11,758 bases of DNA from assembly GCA_021159125.1 (NCBI GenBank), contig JAGGSL010000021.1, positions 1-11,758 on the forward strand. Reading direction: 5' to 3'. This document shows, in pieces, positions 5,679 through 11,735 of this stretch. Numbering within the stretch: the first letter of the stretch is position 1; each line of letters opens with the position of its first letter. The position numbers and the translations under genes were made by a program. The notes under the pieces were generated by a model. It was not told where the DNA came from, did not search any database, and worked only from the letters and a program-made list of their open reading frames with translations. Source of the DNA: Thermoplasmata archaeon (GTDB lineage Archaea; Thermoplasmatota; E2; UBA202; DSCA01).

Positions 5679-6693
5679 ACGTCCTGCACACTCCGCCGAC
5701 GCATCCTTCCTCCTTCGAATCGTCTATTATCCCTATGAATCCCAGGTCTTTTTCACTTATGCCGAGCATGTTCACCTTGCTTGCCCCTGTGCTTTCAGAT
5801 ATTGTTTTCATATCTCCTTCATTTATCTTTTCAAACCCCATAATTCCTTTTTTTGCCATCATCTCTGCAGCCCTCGGGTCTATCTCCTCCTTTGAAAAGA
5901 TTGCTTTAACATCCATTTCAACCAGTTTGTTAACAAATTCTCTCAGTTGATTCCTTTCCATTTCTGAAAGTGCCCTGTATGCTTTCCTTCCTGTTATATC
6001 TATTTTGATATCAAAATTCGTCTTTTTCGGGGCAATTTTGTCAACTATGGCTATTTTTGCATCATAAACTTTCTCTGGCATGTCGTCTCTCACCCTGTTG
6101 TAGTCAAGCTTCAGACCTATTATGACTTCCGCTCCCTCCTCTCCTCCTTCAGTGAGTATTGCTATGTCCTTTTCCTTCGGTTCTTTCAGAAAGAGTATGG
6201 CATCTCTTATCACCGAACGGATGGGCTCATCATCTGCAACAGAGCCAGCCACAGAATGCTTTATCACTTCCTCTAAAGCTTTTATATCTCCCCTTTCAAT
6301 TTTTCTGGTTTCCTCTTTTACCACTTCTGCTGCTATCTCCATTGCCTTTTTGTAGCCGGACAAAATAGTGGGCATGGGCATTCCGCCCTTTGAGAGCTCA
6401 TACGCCTTCGATATGAGCCTTGAAAGAATGAGGGCAAGAGACACCGTGCCGTCGCCAAACTCCTCATACTGTTTGCTTACGGCATCCAGAATGGGTTCTG
6501 CCATCGGTCCCAGCTCTATGCTGTCTACCACATCCTTGCCGTTGCTCAGTATCTCCCCGCTTTCAGTCATCTTGTACATTCCGTAAGGACCGAGCAGCGT
6601 GCTCACTGCCATATCTATTTTCTTTGCCTCTTTATACCATAAATTTGTAGGCTTTCTCACCTGCTGCATCTCATTCTTATACAAGTTGAACAT
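5677..6693 (-). CDS. Divergent group II chaperonin, N-terminal two thirds
   Basis: A protein of 338 residues matching the first equatorial, intermediate and apical parts of a thermosome subunit; intact subunits have about 540-550 residues. Residues 34-42 read Leu-Gly-Pro-Tyr-Gly-Met-Tyr-Lys-Met in place of the usual LGP[KR]GMDKM. Gly80-Asp81-Gly82-Thr83 is the conserved nucleotide-site motif. The upstream catalytic Asp of the usual NDGAT loop is Asn51 in Ser-Asn-Gly. An apical domain of normal layout spans about 195-310, with Asp-Ala-Lys-Ile-Ala (211-215), Ala-Lys-Lys-Gly-Ile-Met (280-285) and Ser-Thr-Gly-Ala (301-304). The chain stops before the return to the intermediate domain and ends in Cys331-x4-Cys336-Arg-Thr. 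The rest is encoded by the next gene in the same frame. A TATA box upstream implies a new transcript start, heading an operon that runs to 2396. ATP hydrolysis is probably impaired; the role is unknown. Confidence 0.87.
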   Translation of the reverse strand: MFNLYKNEMQQVRKPTNLWYKEAKKIDMAVSTLLGPYGMYKMTESGEILSNGKDVVDSIELGPMAEPILDAVSKQYEEFGDGTVSLALILSRLISKAYELSKGGMPMPTILSGYKKAMEIAAEVVKEETRKIERGDIKALEEVIKHSVAGSVADDEPIRSVIRDAILFLKEPKEKDIAILTEGGEEGAEVIIGLKLDYNRVRDDMPEKVYDAKIAIVDKIAPKKTNFDIKIDITGRKAYRALSEMERNQLREFVNKLVEMDVKAIFSKEEIDPRAAEMMAKKGIMGFEKINEGDMKTISESTGASKVNMLGISEKDLGFIGIIDDSKEEGCVGGVCRT

Positions 6694-6720
6694 GGAAATC
6701 AGGGGTGTATACCAATTTCA

Positions 6721-6728
6721 ATATATAA
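6721..6728 (-). promoter_or_regulatory. TATA box for the chaperonin-headed operon
   Basis: On the minus strand TTATATAT is centred about 31 bases upstream of the ATG at 6693. Transcription would begin near 6698, leaving a leader of about 5 bases, too short for a ribosome site. It lies in the 62-base gap after the MinD-type gene that ends at 6756, so the chaperonin operon can be transcribed separately from the Fe-S ATPase cluster upstream. Confidence 0.6.
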
Positions 6729-6755
6729 CGTTTGTGTAGTTTTTTTGCACAACCG

Positions 6756-7622
6756 TTACTCAGCCAGACCCAACTCTTTTTTTATCACATCCCACATGCC
6801 TTTTATTTCCTCAGAAATTTTTCCGTCTGAAAATTCAACAACGCTTTTTTCGTGAATCATTGCATCTGTAAAAACAGTGTCGTAAGGAAGTTTTCCCACA
6901 ATTTTTACGTTTCTCTCCCTGCAGTATTTTTCTATATCTGCTGCTCTCTCCTCATTTATGTCATATTTGTTTATGCATACCACCGCAGGAACATCAAAAT
7001 GATTTGCAACCTCGAGAATGCGTTCCAGATCGTGGATTGCAGAAAGCGTTGGCTCTGTCACAATCAGAACAAGGTCAACACCCGTTATGGAAGAAATGAC
7101 AGGGCATCCTATTCCTGGAGGCCCGTCTATGATTATAAGTTCCTTTTCATATTTCTCCGCAAGTTTCTTTGCATTTTCTCTCACGACTGCAACCAGCTCT
7201 CCAGATGCCTCCTCCGCGGTCATGAGCATTGCATGCGACATGGGCCCAAAGCGTGTTTCAGATATGTATGAATAACCGGAATCTCTCTCAACCATTTTAA
7301 TTGCATCTGTGGGGCATACATATTCGCAGACCCCGCATCCCTCGCATGATTCCTTTATTATATTTATATCCTCATCTATTGCCCCGAATCTGCATGCCTC
7401 ATAGCATTTTTTGCAATCTATACACCTGCTTTTGTCAACAGATGCGAGCTCCATTCCGTGAAATATTTCCTTCTTTTTTATATCAGGCTTCAAAATGAGA
7501 TGGAGGTCTGAGGCATCTACATCGCAGTCCGCAAGAACGGCATCGGCAAGAGAGGCAAATGCTGCCGTGAGCGAAGTTTTACCTGTACCTCCCTTTCCGC
7601 TTATGATAGTAAGCTGCTTCAT
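6756..7622 (-). CDS. MinD/Mrp-superfamily ATPase with inserted ferredoxin domain (second copy)
   Basis: A protein of 288 residues of the COG1149 type, a cytoplasmic P-loop ATPase carrying two [4Fe-4S] clusters. The deviant Walker A is Gly-Lys-Gly-Gly-Thr-Gly-Lys-Thr (9-16) and the switch region Asp-Cys-Asp-Val-Asp (32-36). A ferredoxin insert follows with Cys67-x2-Cys70-x2-Cys73-x3-Cys77 and Cys93-x2-Cys96-x2-Cys99-x3-Cys103-Pro. Walker B is Ile-Ile-Ile-Asp-Gly-Pro-Pro-Gly-Ile-Gly-Cys-Pro (162-173), and a Thr-Glu-Pro-Thr switch follows near 194-197. The ATG overlaps the stop of the first copy by four bases and has a GGAGGTGGG ribosome site. Tandem paralogues of this kind suggest an ATP-dependent heterodimer. 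Relatives accompany NifX-like and DUF5320 proteins, and roles in Fe-S or metallocofactor handling are proposed but not proven. Confidence 0.9.
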   Translation of the reverse strand: MKQLTIISGKGGTGKTSLTAAFASLADAVLADCDVDASDLHLILKPDIKKKEIFHGMELASVDKSRCIDCKKCYEACRFGAIDEDINIIKESCEGCGVCEYVCPTDAIKMVERDSGYSYISETRFGPMSHAMLMTAEEASGELVAVVRENAKKLAEKYEKELIIIDGPPGIGCPVISSITGVDLVLIVTEPTLSAIHDLERILEVANHFDVPAVVCINKYDINEERAADIEKYCRERNVKIVGKLPYDTVFTDAMIHEKSVVEFSDGKISEEIKGMWDVIKKELGLAE

Positions 7623-8455
7623 TTTCCCACCTCCTCCTTTATTCTGCGAAACATTTCTTTGAATTTATTTCGCCATTCGTCCATTTCGGTTGCAAAAGCA
7701 ATGCCCTCTGAATAAAGATGGGCGATTTCCCTGCTGTGAGGTATTTTCATGAGAATCGGTATGTTTTCATTGTGGCAGTATTCCTCCACCTTTTCATTTC
7801 CCACACCATCCCTGTTGATTATTACGCCAAAAGGAACGCCTATGGTACGAACAACATCAACAGCCAATTTCAGGTCATGAAGCCCGAAAGGCGTGGGCTC
7901 TGTAACAAGTATGCAGTAGTCAGAGGAGCTTATTGTCTCAATGACAGGGCATGACGTTCCAGGGGGAGAATCAAGGATGACTTCCTTTCTTCTATCAATC
8001 TTCTTTTTGAGAGCCTTGAGAAGTTGTATCGTCTTTATCTCTCCTATGTTCAGAATGCCGTGATAAAAATCCAGTTCTCCAGCCATCCCGTGCTCTATCT
8101 TCCCTATTCCAATTTTTTTCCAGCTTATCGCATCGCGCGGGCATACAAGTTTGCAACCTCCGCATGAATGGCATAAGCCAGGAAAAACGAGCACTTTTGA
8201 CGGCAGAACAGCGAGAGCATTATATCTGCAGAATTTCGAGCATTCTCCGCAGTGGTCGCATTTTTCCTCGTCAATTTCAGGTATGTCCACTGCTACTTCC
8301 TCCACCTCTTCTATTTTCGCTTTTAAAAAAACGTTTGCATTCGGCTCTTCAACATCGAAATCTATTAGCTGTGCATTTTCAATGCTGAGAGCAAGGTTTG
8401 TCGCAACCGTTGTTTTTCCAGTTCCCCCTTTTCCGCTTGCAATTGATACAATCAT
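7619..8455 (-). CDS. MinD/Mrp-superfamily ATPase with inserted ferredoxin domain (first copy)
   Basis: A protein of 278 residues, paralogous to the following gene. It has Gly-Lys-Gly-Gly-Thr-Gly-Lys-Thr (8-15), Asp-Phe-Asp-Val-Glu-Glu-Pro-Asn (32-39), and an inserted two-cluster ferredoxin with Cys66-x2-Cys69-x2-Cys72-x3-Cys76 and Cys95-x2-Cys98-x2-Cys101-x3-Cys105-Pro. Walker B is Leu-Asp-Ser-Pro-Pro-Gly-Thr-Ser-Cys-Pro (160-169), and a Thr-Glu-Pro-Thr-Pro-Phe-Gly-Leu-His-Asp switch follows near 188-197. Both clusters are intact. The AAGGTGA ribosome site lies inside the end of the DUF89 gene, and the start overlaps that gene's stop by four bases. The three genes are therefore translated as a coupled set. 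Nucleotide-dependent pairing with the second copy is an inference from the family and the tandem layout. Confidence 0.9.
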   Translation of the reverse strand: MIVSIASGKGGTGKTTVATNLALSIENAQLIDFDVEEPNANVFLKAKIEEVEEVAVDIPEIDEEKCDHCGECSKFCRYNALAVLPSKVLVFPGLCHSCGGCKLVCPRDAISWKKIGIGKIEHGMAGELDFYHGILNIGEIKTIQLLKALKKKIDRRKEVILDSPPGTSCPVIETISSSDYCILVTEPTPFGLHDLKLAVDVVRTIGVPFGVIINRDGVGNEKVEEYCHNENIPILMKIPHSREIAHLYSEGIAFATEMDEWRNKFKEMFRRIKEEVGK

Positions 8456-9312
8456 TTTTTCACCTTCAAAACAGGAGTGCCAACCTCAATGCCAATGTCT
8501 TTTGCAACAAGCGGGCATTTCACCATCAACAAAAATACAATGCTTCGTCCAACATCGCTCAATGATTCGTAATTCCCCTGCCCTTTTGATATGACCATGT
8601 CAGAGTTCTCAAAATATTCCATGAAATCAGGAGAAGCATTTAAAAGCAGCATTCCCGGAGATGATTTCTCCTGTCCTTCATCTCCTGCTATGATTTTCGC
8701 AAATTCGTCAATGCCTGCAAATTCTGCATCTTTCTTTGTTGCATCGTTTATTATGGGATTTGCCCTCACGGCATAAATTATCTCCTTGCCCATTTCTGCA
8801 AGTTTTTCCATCAGAAGTTTATCAAAAAATACCTCTCCCGCATTGTCTGCTATATACAGAATGCTTTTTGATGTGGCGAGAGCGTTTTTAAACTCTTCAT
8901 ATTCTCCGCCCAATTCCTTTTCAGCCGCCTTTTCTATCATTTCCTCGACATTGAATCTGTTCGCAGTTCCGAAATCAATCACATTTCCGACGATTGATAG
9001 CTTGATTGCCATGAGCAGCGGCTCTTCAGCATTCCTCACCATTTCCTTCATCCCGGGATACAATTTCTTTGCCATTTCATTTGATTTGTCCTTCACCTTT
9101 CTGTAAGGGTCATCTGAGCCTGTTATCTTTCTTATGATATCATGTACACCCATGGATATTTCGGGCGGGGAGCGGCTGAACGAAACATTCTGCAGATGCG
9201 CCATCACTTCCTTCATCACTCTCTCATGCAATTCTTCATCATCGGTTGCCATACGTGCCGCTTCGAGCGACTGATTCAAAAAGCATGGTATGCAATCCAG
9301 ATTTGCCTTCAT
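8452..9312 (-). CDS. DUF89 (ARMT1-like) metal-dependent phosphatase family protein
   Basis: A full-length 286-residue protein of the DUF89/COG1578 family, whose characterised members are metal-dependent phosphatases that clear damaged or toxic phosphometabolites. Visible motifs are an N-terminal Cys7-x2-Cys10 typical of the archaeal branch, Gly-Asn-Val-Ile-Asp-Phe-Gly (109-115), the metal-site segment Asp156-Asn-Ala-Gly-Glu160 with Asp164, Arg-Ala-Asn-Pro-Ile-Ile-Asn-Asp (183-190), and Lys-Gly-Gln-Gly-Asn-Tyr-Glu-Ser (243-250). The N-terminal cysteine pair may bind a metal. The ATG at 9312 has an exact AGGAGG (9323-9328) 10 bases upstream. Its stop overlaps the first MinD-type gene. A weak TATA-like ATAT near 9357-9362 could allow internal transcription. 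The substrate is unknown; the setting suggests damage control linked to Fe-S or metal cofactor work. Confidence 0.88.
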   Translation of the reverse strand: MKANLDCIPCFLNQSLEAARMATDDEELHERVMKEVMAHLQNVSFSRSPPEISMGVHDIIRKITGSDDPYRKVKDKSNEMAKKLYPGMKEMVRNAEEPLLMAIKLSIVGNVIDFGTANRFNVEEMIEKAAEKELGGEYEEFKNALATSKSILYIADNAGEVFFDKLLMEKLAEMGKEIIYAVRANPIINDATKKDAEFAGIDEFAKIIAGDEGQEKSSPGMLLLNASPDFMEYFENSDMVISKGQGNYESLSDVGRSIVFLLMVKCPLVAKDIGIEVGTPVLKVKK

Positions 9313-9382
9313 GTTTTAATTTCCTCCTGTTTCTCTTCGTCTTCAAATGGGGCAAGGTATATGCCCGACTTTCTATCAATTT

Positions 9383-9802
9383 TCAGAATCTGCCACGTCC
9401 ACCATGTCCTGCTCCGCCGCCTCGCCCTCCGCCACCGCCGCCCATTCCCGCATGGCTGCCGACATTTGCCTCGTCCATTTCCTGTAACTTCCCATTTTTA
9501 TACATCTCTATGGCTTCCCTGACAGTGCCGCTCGCTCCTGTAAAAACTTTTATTCCTGCAGCCTTCAGCGTCTGGAAAGCGTTAGGACCGGCATTGCTCG
9601 ATATGACGATATCTACGCCTGCCCTTGCAAGCGTCTGGGCTGTCTGCACGCCCGCGCCTCCTGCGGCAGCTGCGCTTTCATTTGATATGACTTCGTACTC
9701 CATGTTATCGCTATCAACTATCAAAAAGTAAGGGCATCTCCCCAATCTCTGGTCAACAGCCGAATCCAAATCCCTGCCGGTAGACGGCACACCTATTTTC
9801 AT
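9383..9802 (-). CDS. NifX/NifB-C-like iron-molybdenum cofactor-binding family protein with Gly-rich tail
   Basis: A protein of 139 residues. Residues 1-110 have the dinitrogenase iron-molybdenum cofactor family fold (PF02579): Met-Lys-Ile-Gly-Val-Pro at the start, Val-Asp-Gln-Arg-Leu-Gly-Arg-Cys-Pro-Tyr-Phe (16-26), Ala-Gly-Val-Gln-Thr-Ala-Gln (50-56), Gly-Val-Asp-Ile-Val-Ile (62-67) and Gly-Pro-Asn-Ala-Phe (72-76). The final 25 residues are almost only Gly, Arg and His with one Phe. Relatives of this size occur in non-diazotrophs beside MinD-type ATPases and DUF5320 proteins, so the name does not imply nitrogen fixation; they are thought to bind Fe-S or metal clusters. A GGGTGA ribosome site precedes the ATG at 9802. 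The 83-base gap upstream holds TATA-like stretches at 9857-9865 and 9832-9839, so an internal promoter is possible. Confidence 0.88.
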   Translation of the reverse strand: MKIGVPSTGRDLDSAVDQRLGRCPYFLIVDSDNMEYEVISNESAAAAGGAGVQTAQTLARAGVDIVISSNAGPNAFQTLKAAGIKVFTGASGTVREAIEMYKNGKLQEMDEANVGSHAGMGGGGGGRGGGAGHGGRGRF

Positions 9803-9856
9803 CTTTTCACCCGAACTGAAATTACGTCTGCTTAATTAACTTTTGTATGCCTTTGC

Positions 9857-9865
9857 ATTATATTT
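9857..9865 (-). promoter_or_regulatory. Possible TATA box for the NifX-like gene
   Basis: AAATATAAT on the minus strand is centred about 59 bases before the ATG at 9802, which would start transcription near 9835 and leave a leader containing the GGGTGA ribosome site. A TTAATTAA at 9832-9839 is an alternative, but it would cut into that site. The call is weak. Confidence 0.3.
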
Positions 9866-9885
9866 GCGCTTTCTTCTTCATCCTT

Positions 9886-10101
9886 TCAAGCTCTTGTCAT
9901 GGGTGTGCCGCATTTGGGGCATTTTAAGGAATAACACGGAGTTCCCAGTCTATGCTTTTCCCTGTAGCCGCAATTGGGACATACGCACTCTCCGTCTGGG
10001 CCCTGAGCAAATCCGCCGCCCATTCCTCTTCCTCTGCCGCCGCGTCCTCGACCGCCGCCTCCGCCGCCCCACCTTGAGCCTGTTCCGTCTCCGCCTGGCA
10101 T
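9886..10101 (-). CDS. Gly/Arg-rich small zinc-ribbon protein
   Basis: A protein of 71 residues in two parts. Residues 1-36 are glycine- and arginine-rich and open with Met-Pro-Gly-Gly-Asp-Gly-Thr-Gly, the same opening as the DUF5320 protein upstream. Residues 39-68 form a zinc ribbon or rubredoxin-like knuckle pair: Cys41-x2-Cys44-Gly-Tyr and Cys61-x2-Cys64-Gly-Thr-Pro-Met, with further cysteines at 39 and 56. Four cysteines fit one zinc or iron site, and two remain. Such ribbons recur in anaerobic archaea and bacteria next to NifX-like and MinD-type genes; no activity is established. GGTGAA at 10105-10110 serves as ribosome site. The compositional bias makes database matching hard, but the cysteine pattern and position support a real gene. 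Confidence 0.8.
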   Translation of the reverse strand: MPGGDGTGSRWGGGGGGRGRGGRGRGMGGGFAQGPDGECVCPNCGYREKHRLGTPCYSLKCPKCGTPMTRA

Positions 10102-10120
10102 GTTTTCACCTTTGAATTCG

Positions 10121-10127
10121 TTATAAA
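10121..10127 (-). promoter_or_regulatory. Possible TATA box for the zinc-ribbon gene
   Basis: TTTATAA on the minus strand is centred about 23 bases before the ATG at 10101, in the 44-base gap after the DUF5320 gene. Transcription from here would be leaderless, although a ribosome site for read-through mRNA is also present. Confidence 0.35.
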
Positions 10128-10145
10128 TTTTGGGAAGCAGGAGAT

Positions 10146-10523
10146 TTACTCCTTATCTTCCTCCTTTTCATCCCTGGATATCTGCTGCAATCTGTCCTTT
10201 ATGGATTTCAGTTCGTCTTCAAGGCTTTTGACCAGATCTTCAAGGTAGGCTTTTTCTTCTCCCTTGTCCTGCACGGCATAGTCTCTGTAATATGGCTCAT
10301 GGTATGGGTAGTACCCGCGCCAGAAACCTCTGCCGCGTCCCCAGAATCCTCTTCCATAACCGCGTCCCCATCCTCTGCCAAAGCCGAATCCTCTTCCATA
10401 TCCGCCGCCGCCTCTCGGTGCTCCTTTTGTGTATCCCGGAGTATTGTATCCTGAGCAATAACCCAATCCTCTTCCTGTTCTTGGTCCCAGACCTTCAGGT
10501 CCTGTTCTATCTCCACCTGGCAT
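10146..10523 (-). CDS. DUF5320 family protein
   Basis: A protein of 125 residues in three parts. The N-terminal signature is Met-Pro-Gly-Gly-Asp-Arg-Thr-Gly-Pro, followed by Gly-Pro-Arg-Thr-Gly-Arg-Gly-Leu-Gly-Tyr-Cys-Ser-Gly (13-25), typical of DUF5320. A middle region (35-80) is rich in Gly, Arg, Phe, Trp and Tyr. The C-terminal region (about 88-120) is charged, with heptad-like leucines, and is probably a coiled coil that makes the protein oligomeric. Function is unknown; family members are found beside NifX-like and MinD-type genes in anaerobes. A GAGGTGATG ribosome site precedes the ATG, and two TATA-like boxes lie upstream. This is the first gene of the minus-strand cluster running to 6756. 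Confidence 0.85.
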   Translation of the reverse strand: MPGGDRTGPEGLGPRTGRGLGYCSGYNTPGYTKGAPRGGGGYGRGFGFGRGWGRGYGRGFWGRGRGFWRGYYPYHEPYYRDYAVQDKGEEKAYLEDLVKSLEDELKSIKDRLQQISRDEKEEDKE

Positions 10524-10558
10524 TTTTCATCACCTCAAAAGGTGTATATAGGAATAAA

Positions 10559-10566
10559 TATATAAA
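10559..10566 (-). promoter_or_regulatory. TATA box for the DUF5320-headed cluster
   Basis: TTTATATA on the minus strand is centred about 40 bases before the ATG at 10523. Transcription would start near 10536, giving a leader of about 13 bases that contains the GAGGTGA ribosome site. A second box, TATATAC at 10544-10550, lies closer and would give a leaderless form, so two start sites are possible. Confidence 0.5.
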
Positions 10567-10617
10567 GTTTTTGGAGAACTTTGATATAAAAGATGCGCAT
10601 GATGTAAAATTTTTCAT

Positions 10618-11715
10618 TCACAGGTATCCTGCACTCAATTTAAAAAATCTCATGAATAAAATCGGCTCTGCGCTTTTCCTGTCCCCTTCATTTTTATGAG
10701 GCACGGGACAATGGGCAGTCCATGCAACGGAGCGCTGGAGCATCCACCAGTTGTAGTTCTCATCTGAAGGTATGCCGTCGCTCCAGTTATATATGAACCA
10801 TGTGAAGCGGGTGTTTTTTCTTACGGGAAATTCCTCTATATGCCCTCCGAAAAATGTCTTTTTTTCCGGATGCGGACCGAAAAGCACTATCCTTCCGTTT
10901 CCGTAAATAGTGGCAATTGCCGCATATTCTCCCTTTATATCTGTCGTTATATTTGCCGCTATCTTCCACCCATTGCTCCATTTCCAGCGATGAATCGGTG
11001 CCACCTCCATCGGCTCCTCAGCATATATTGCGAGAGGCACAATCTCCCCGCATTTATCGTTTTTTACGCCTGCAGGGTACATTCCCGGACCGCCTCCATA
11101 CCTTATACTTCTGTAAGTGCCATAAAATCCCTCCATTACGGGATTGCCGGAATCAGGTATGTAAACGTTTACTGGAGGAAGCCCGTACTTCCAGTTCGAT
11201 TTCCACAGATACTGCCATTCCTCTCCCTGCTGGTCATTCACATATACATTTGCGATTCCAAGCGTTGAGATGCTTAGCATGCTGTTTATACTGAGCCCCT
11301 CATTGAATCCCATGGACGCAAGGTTTGCGCCGCCGCAGATGCCGACATAGCCGCCTCCGTCTTCCACGAATTTTTTGACCTCTTCCCTCCATCTCACATC
11401 GTATGCATCGAAGTAGGGGCGGCCGCTTCCAGGTATCAGAATAACATCAAAATTTCCTTCTGTCAGTACATGTCTTCTTACTATATCACTCCTGTTTATC
11501 ATCGAAGGCACTATCTCGTACTTTATCCCGTTTTCTTCCCATGAATATTCTATTGCATCTTTCGCTTCCCTCGATATATTCTTCAAAACCGAATCATAGA
11601 CTGCCACCTTTATTTCAACAAAATTCTGGTTATTCTGGCAGCATGTTATGCCAAATGCAGGCATTCCTGCAAGCAACAGTACAAAAATCGCCACACATAT
11701 CATGGCACGGCTCAT
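10618..11715 (-). CDS. Secreted BPL_N-type glutamine-amidotransferase-like protein
   Basis: A 365-residue exported protein. Residues 1-22 are a signal peptide (Arg3, hydrophobic core 5-18, Ala-Phe-Gly near the cleavage site), followed by Cys25-Cys26. The rest matches the BPL_N domain (PF09825), a class I glutamine-amidotransferase-like fold named after the N-terminus of biotin-protein ligases. Key elements are Ile-Leu-Ile-Pro-Gly-Ser-Gly-Arg-Pro (92-100), the nucleophile elbow Gly-Ile-Cys127-Gly-Gly, and Phe-Gly-Pro-His282-Pro-Glu284, which complete a possible Cys-His-Glu triad. Tyr-Gly-Gly-Gly-Pro-Gly-Met-Tyr (206-213) is also distinctive. An exported location makes ammonia transfer for biosynthesis unlikely; hydrolase or binding activity is possible. 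The last 15 residues are basic then hydrophobic. The TATA position supports the ATG at 11715 and a leaderless mRNA. It is probably a single-gene transcript. Confidence 0.83.
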   Translation of the reverse strand: MSRAMICVAIFVLLLAGMPAFGITCCQNNQNFVEIKVAVYDSVLKNISREAKDAIEYSWEENGIKYEIVPSMINRSDIVRRHVLTEGNFDVILIPGSGRPYFDAYDVRWREEVKKFVEDGGGYVGICGGANLASMGFNEGLSINSMLSISTLGIANVYVNDQQGEEWQYLWKSNWKYGLPPVNVYIPDSGNPVMEGFYGTYRSIRYGGGPGMYPAGVKNDKCGEIVPLAIYAEEPMEVAPIHRWKWSNGWKIAANITTDIKGEYAAIATIYGNGRIVLFGPHPEKKTFFGGHIEEFPVRKNTRFTWFIYNWSDGIPSDENYNWWMLQRSVAWTAHCPVPHKNEGDRKSAEPILFMRFFKLSAGYL

Positions 11716-11735
11716 TATATGAAAATGCAGTTGAT

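Noticed and set aside
5677..5679. TGA between the chaperonin halves as a selenocysteine codon
   Set aside because: Attractive in a redox setting, but no SECIS-like element was identified and an eight-base Shine-Dalgarno with an ATG follows directly. Plain termination and reinitiation is simpler.
8151..8594. Plus-strand frame opposite the first MinD-type and DUF89 genes
   Set aside because: Shadow of two well-supported minus-strand genes; the protein is Ser/Pro/Phe-rich, as expected from antisense reading.
9246..9731. Plus-strand proline-rich frame opposite the NifX-like gene
   Set aside because: The proline runs are the complement of the glycine codons in the Gly-rich tail, so this is an artefact.
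6756..9802. Reading the NifX-like and MinD-type genes as nitrogen-fixation genes
   Set aside because: No nitrogenase structural genes or NifB radical SAM are present, and these small NifX-like proteins and COG1149 ATPases are widespread in organisms that do not fix nitrogen.
10593..10600. Palindrome ATGCGCAT upstream of the DUF5320 promoter as an operator
   Set aside because: Only eight bases are symmetric and the flanks do not extend the dyad; one such short palindrome is expected by chance.
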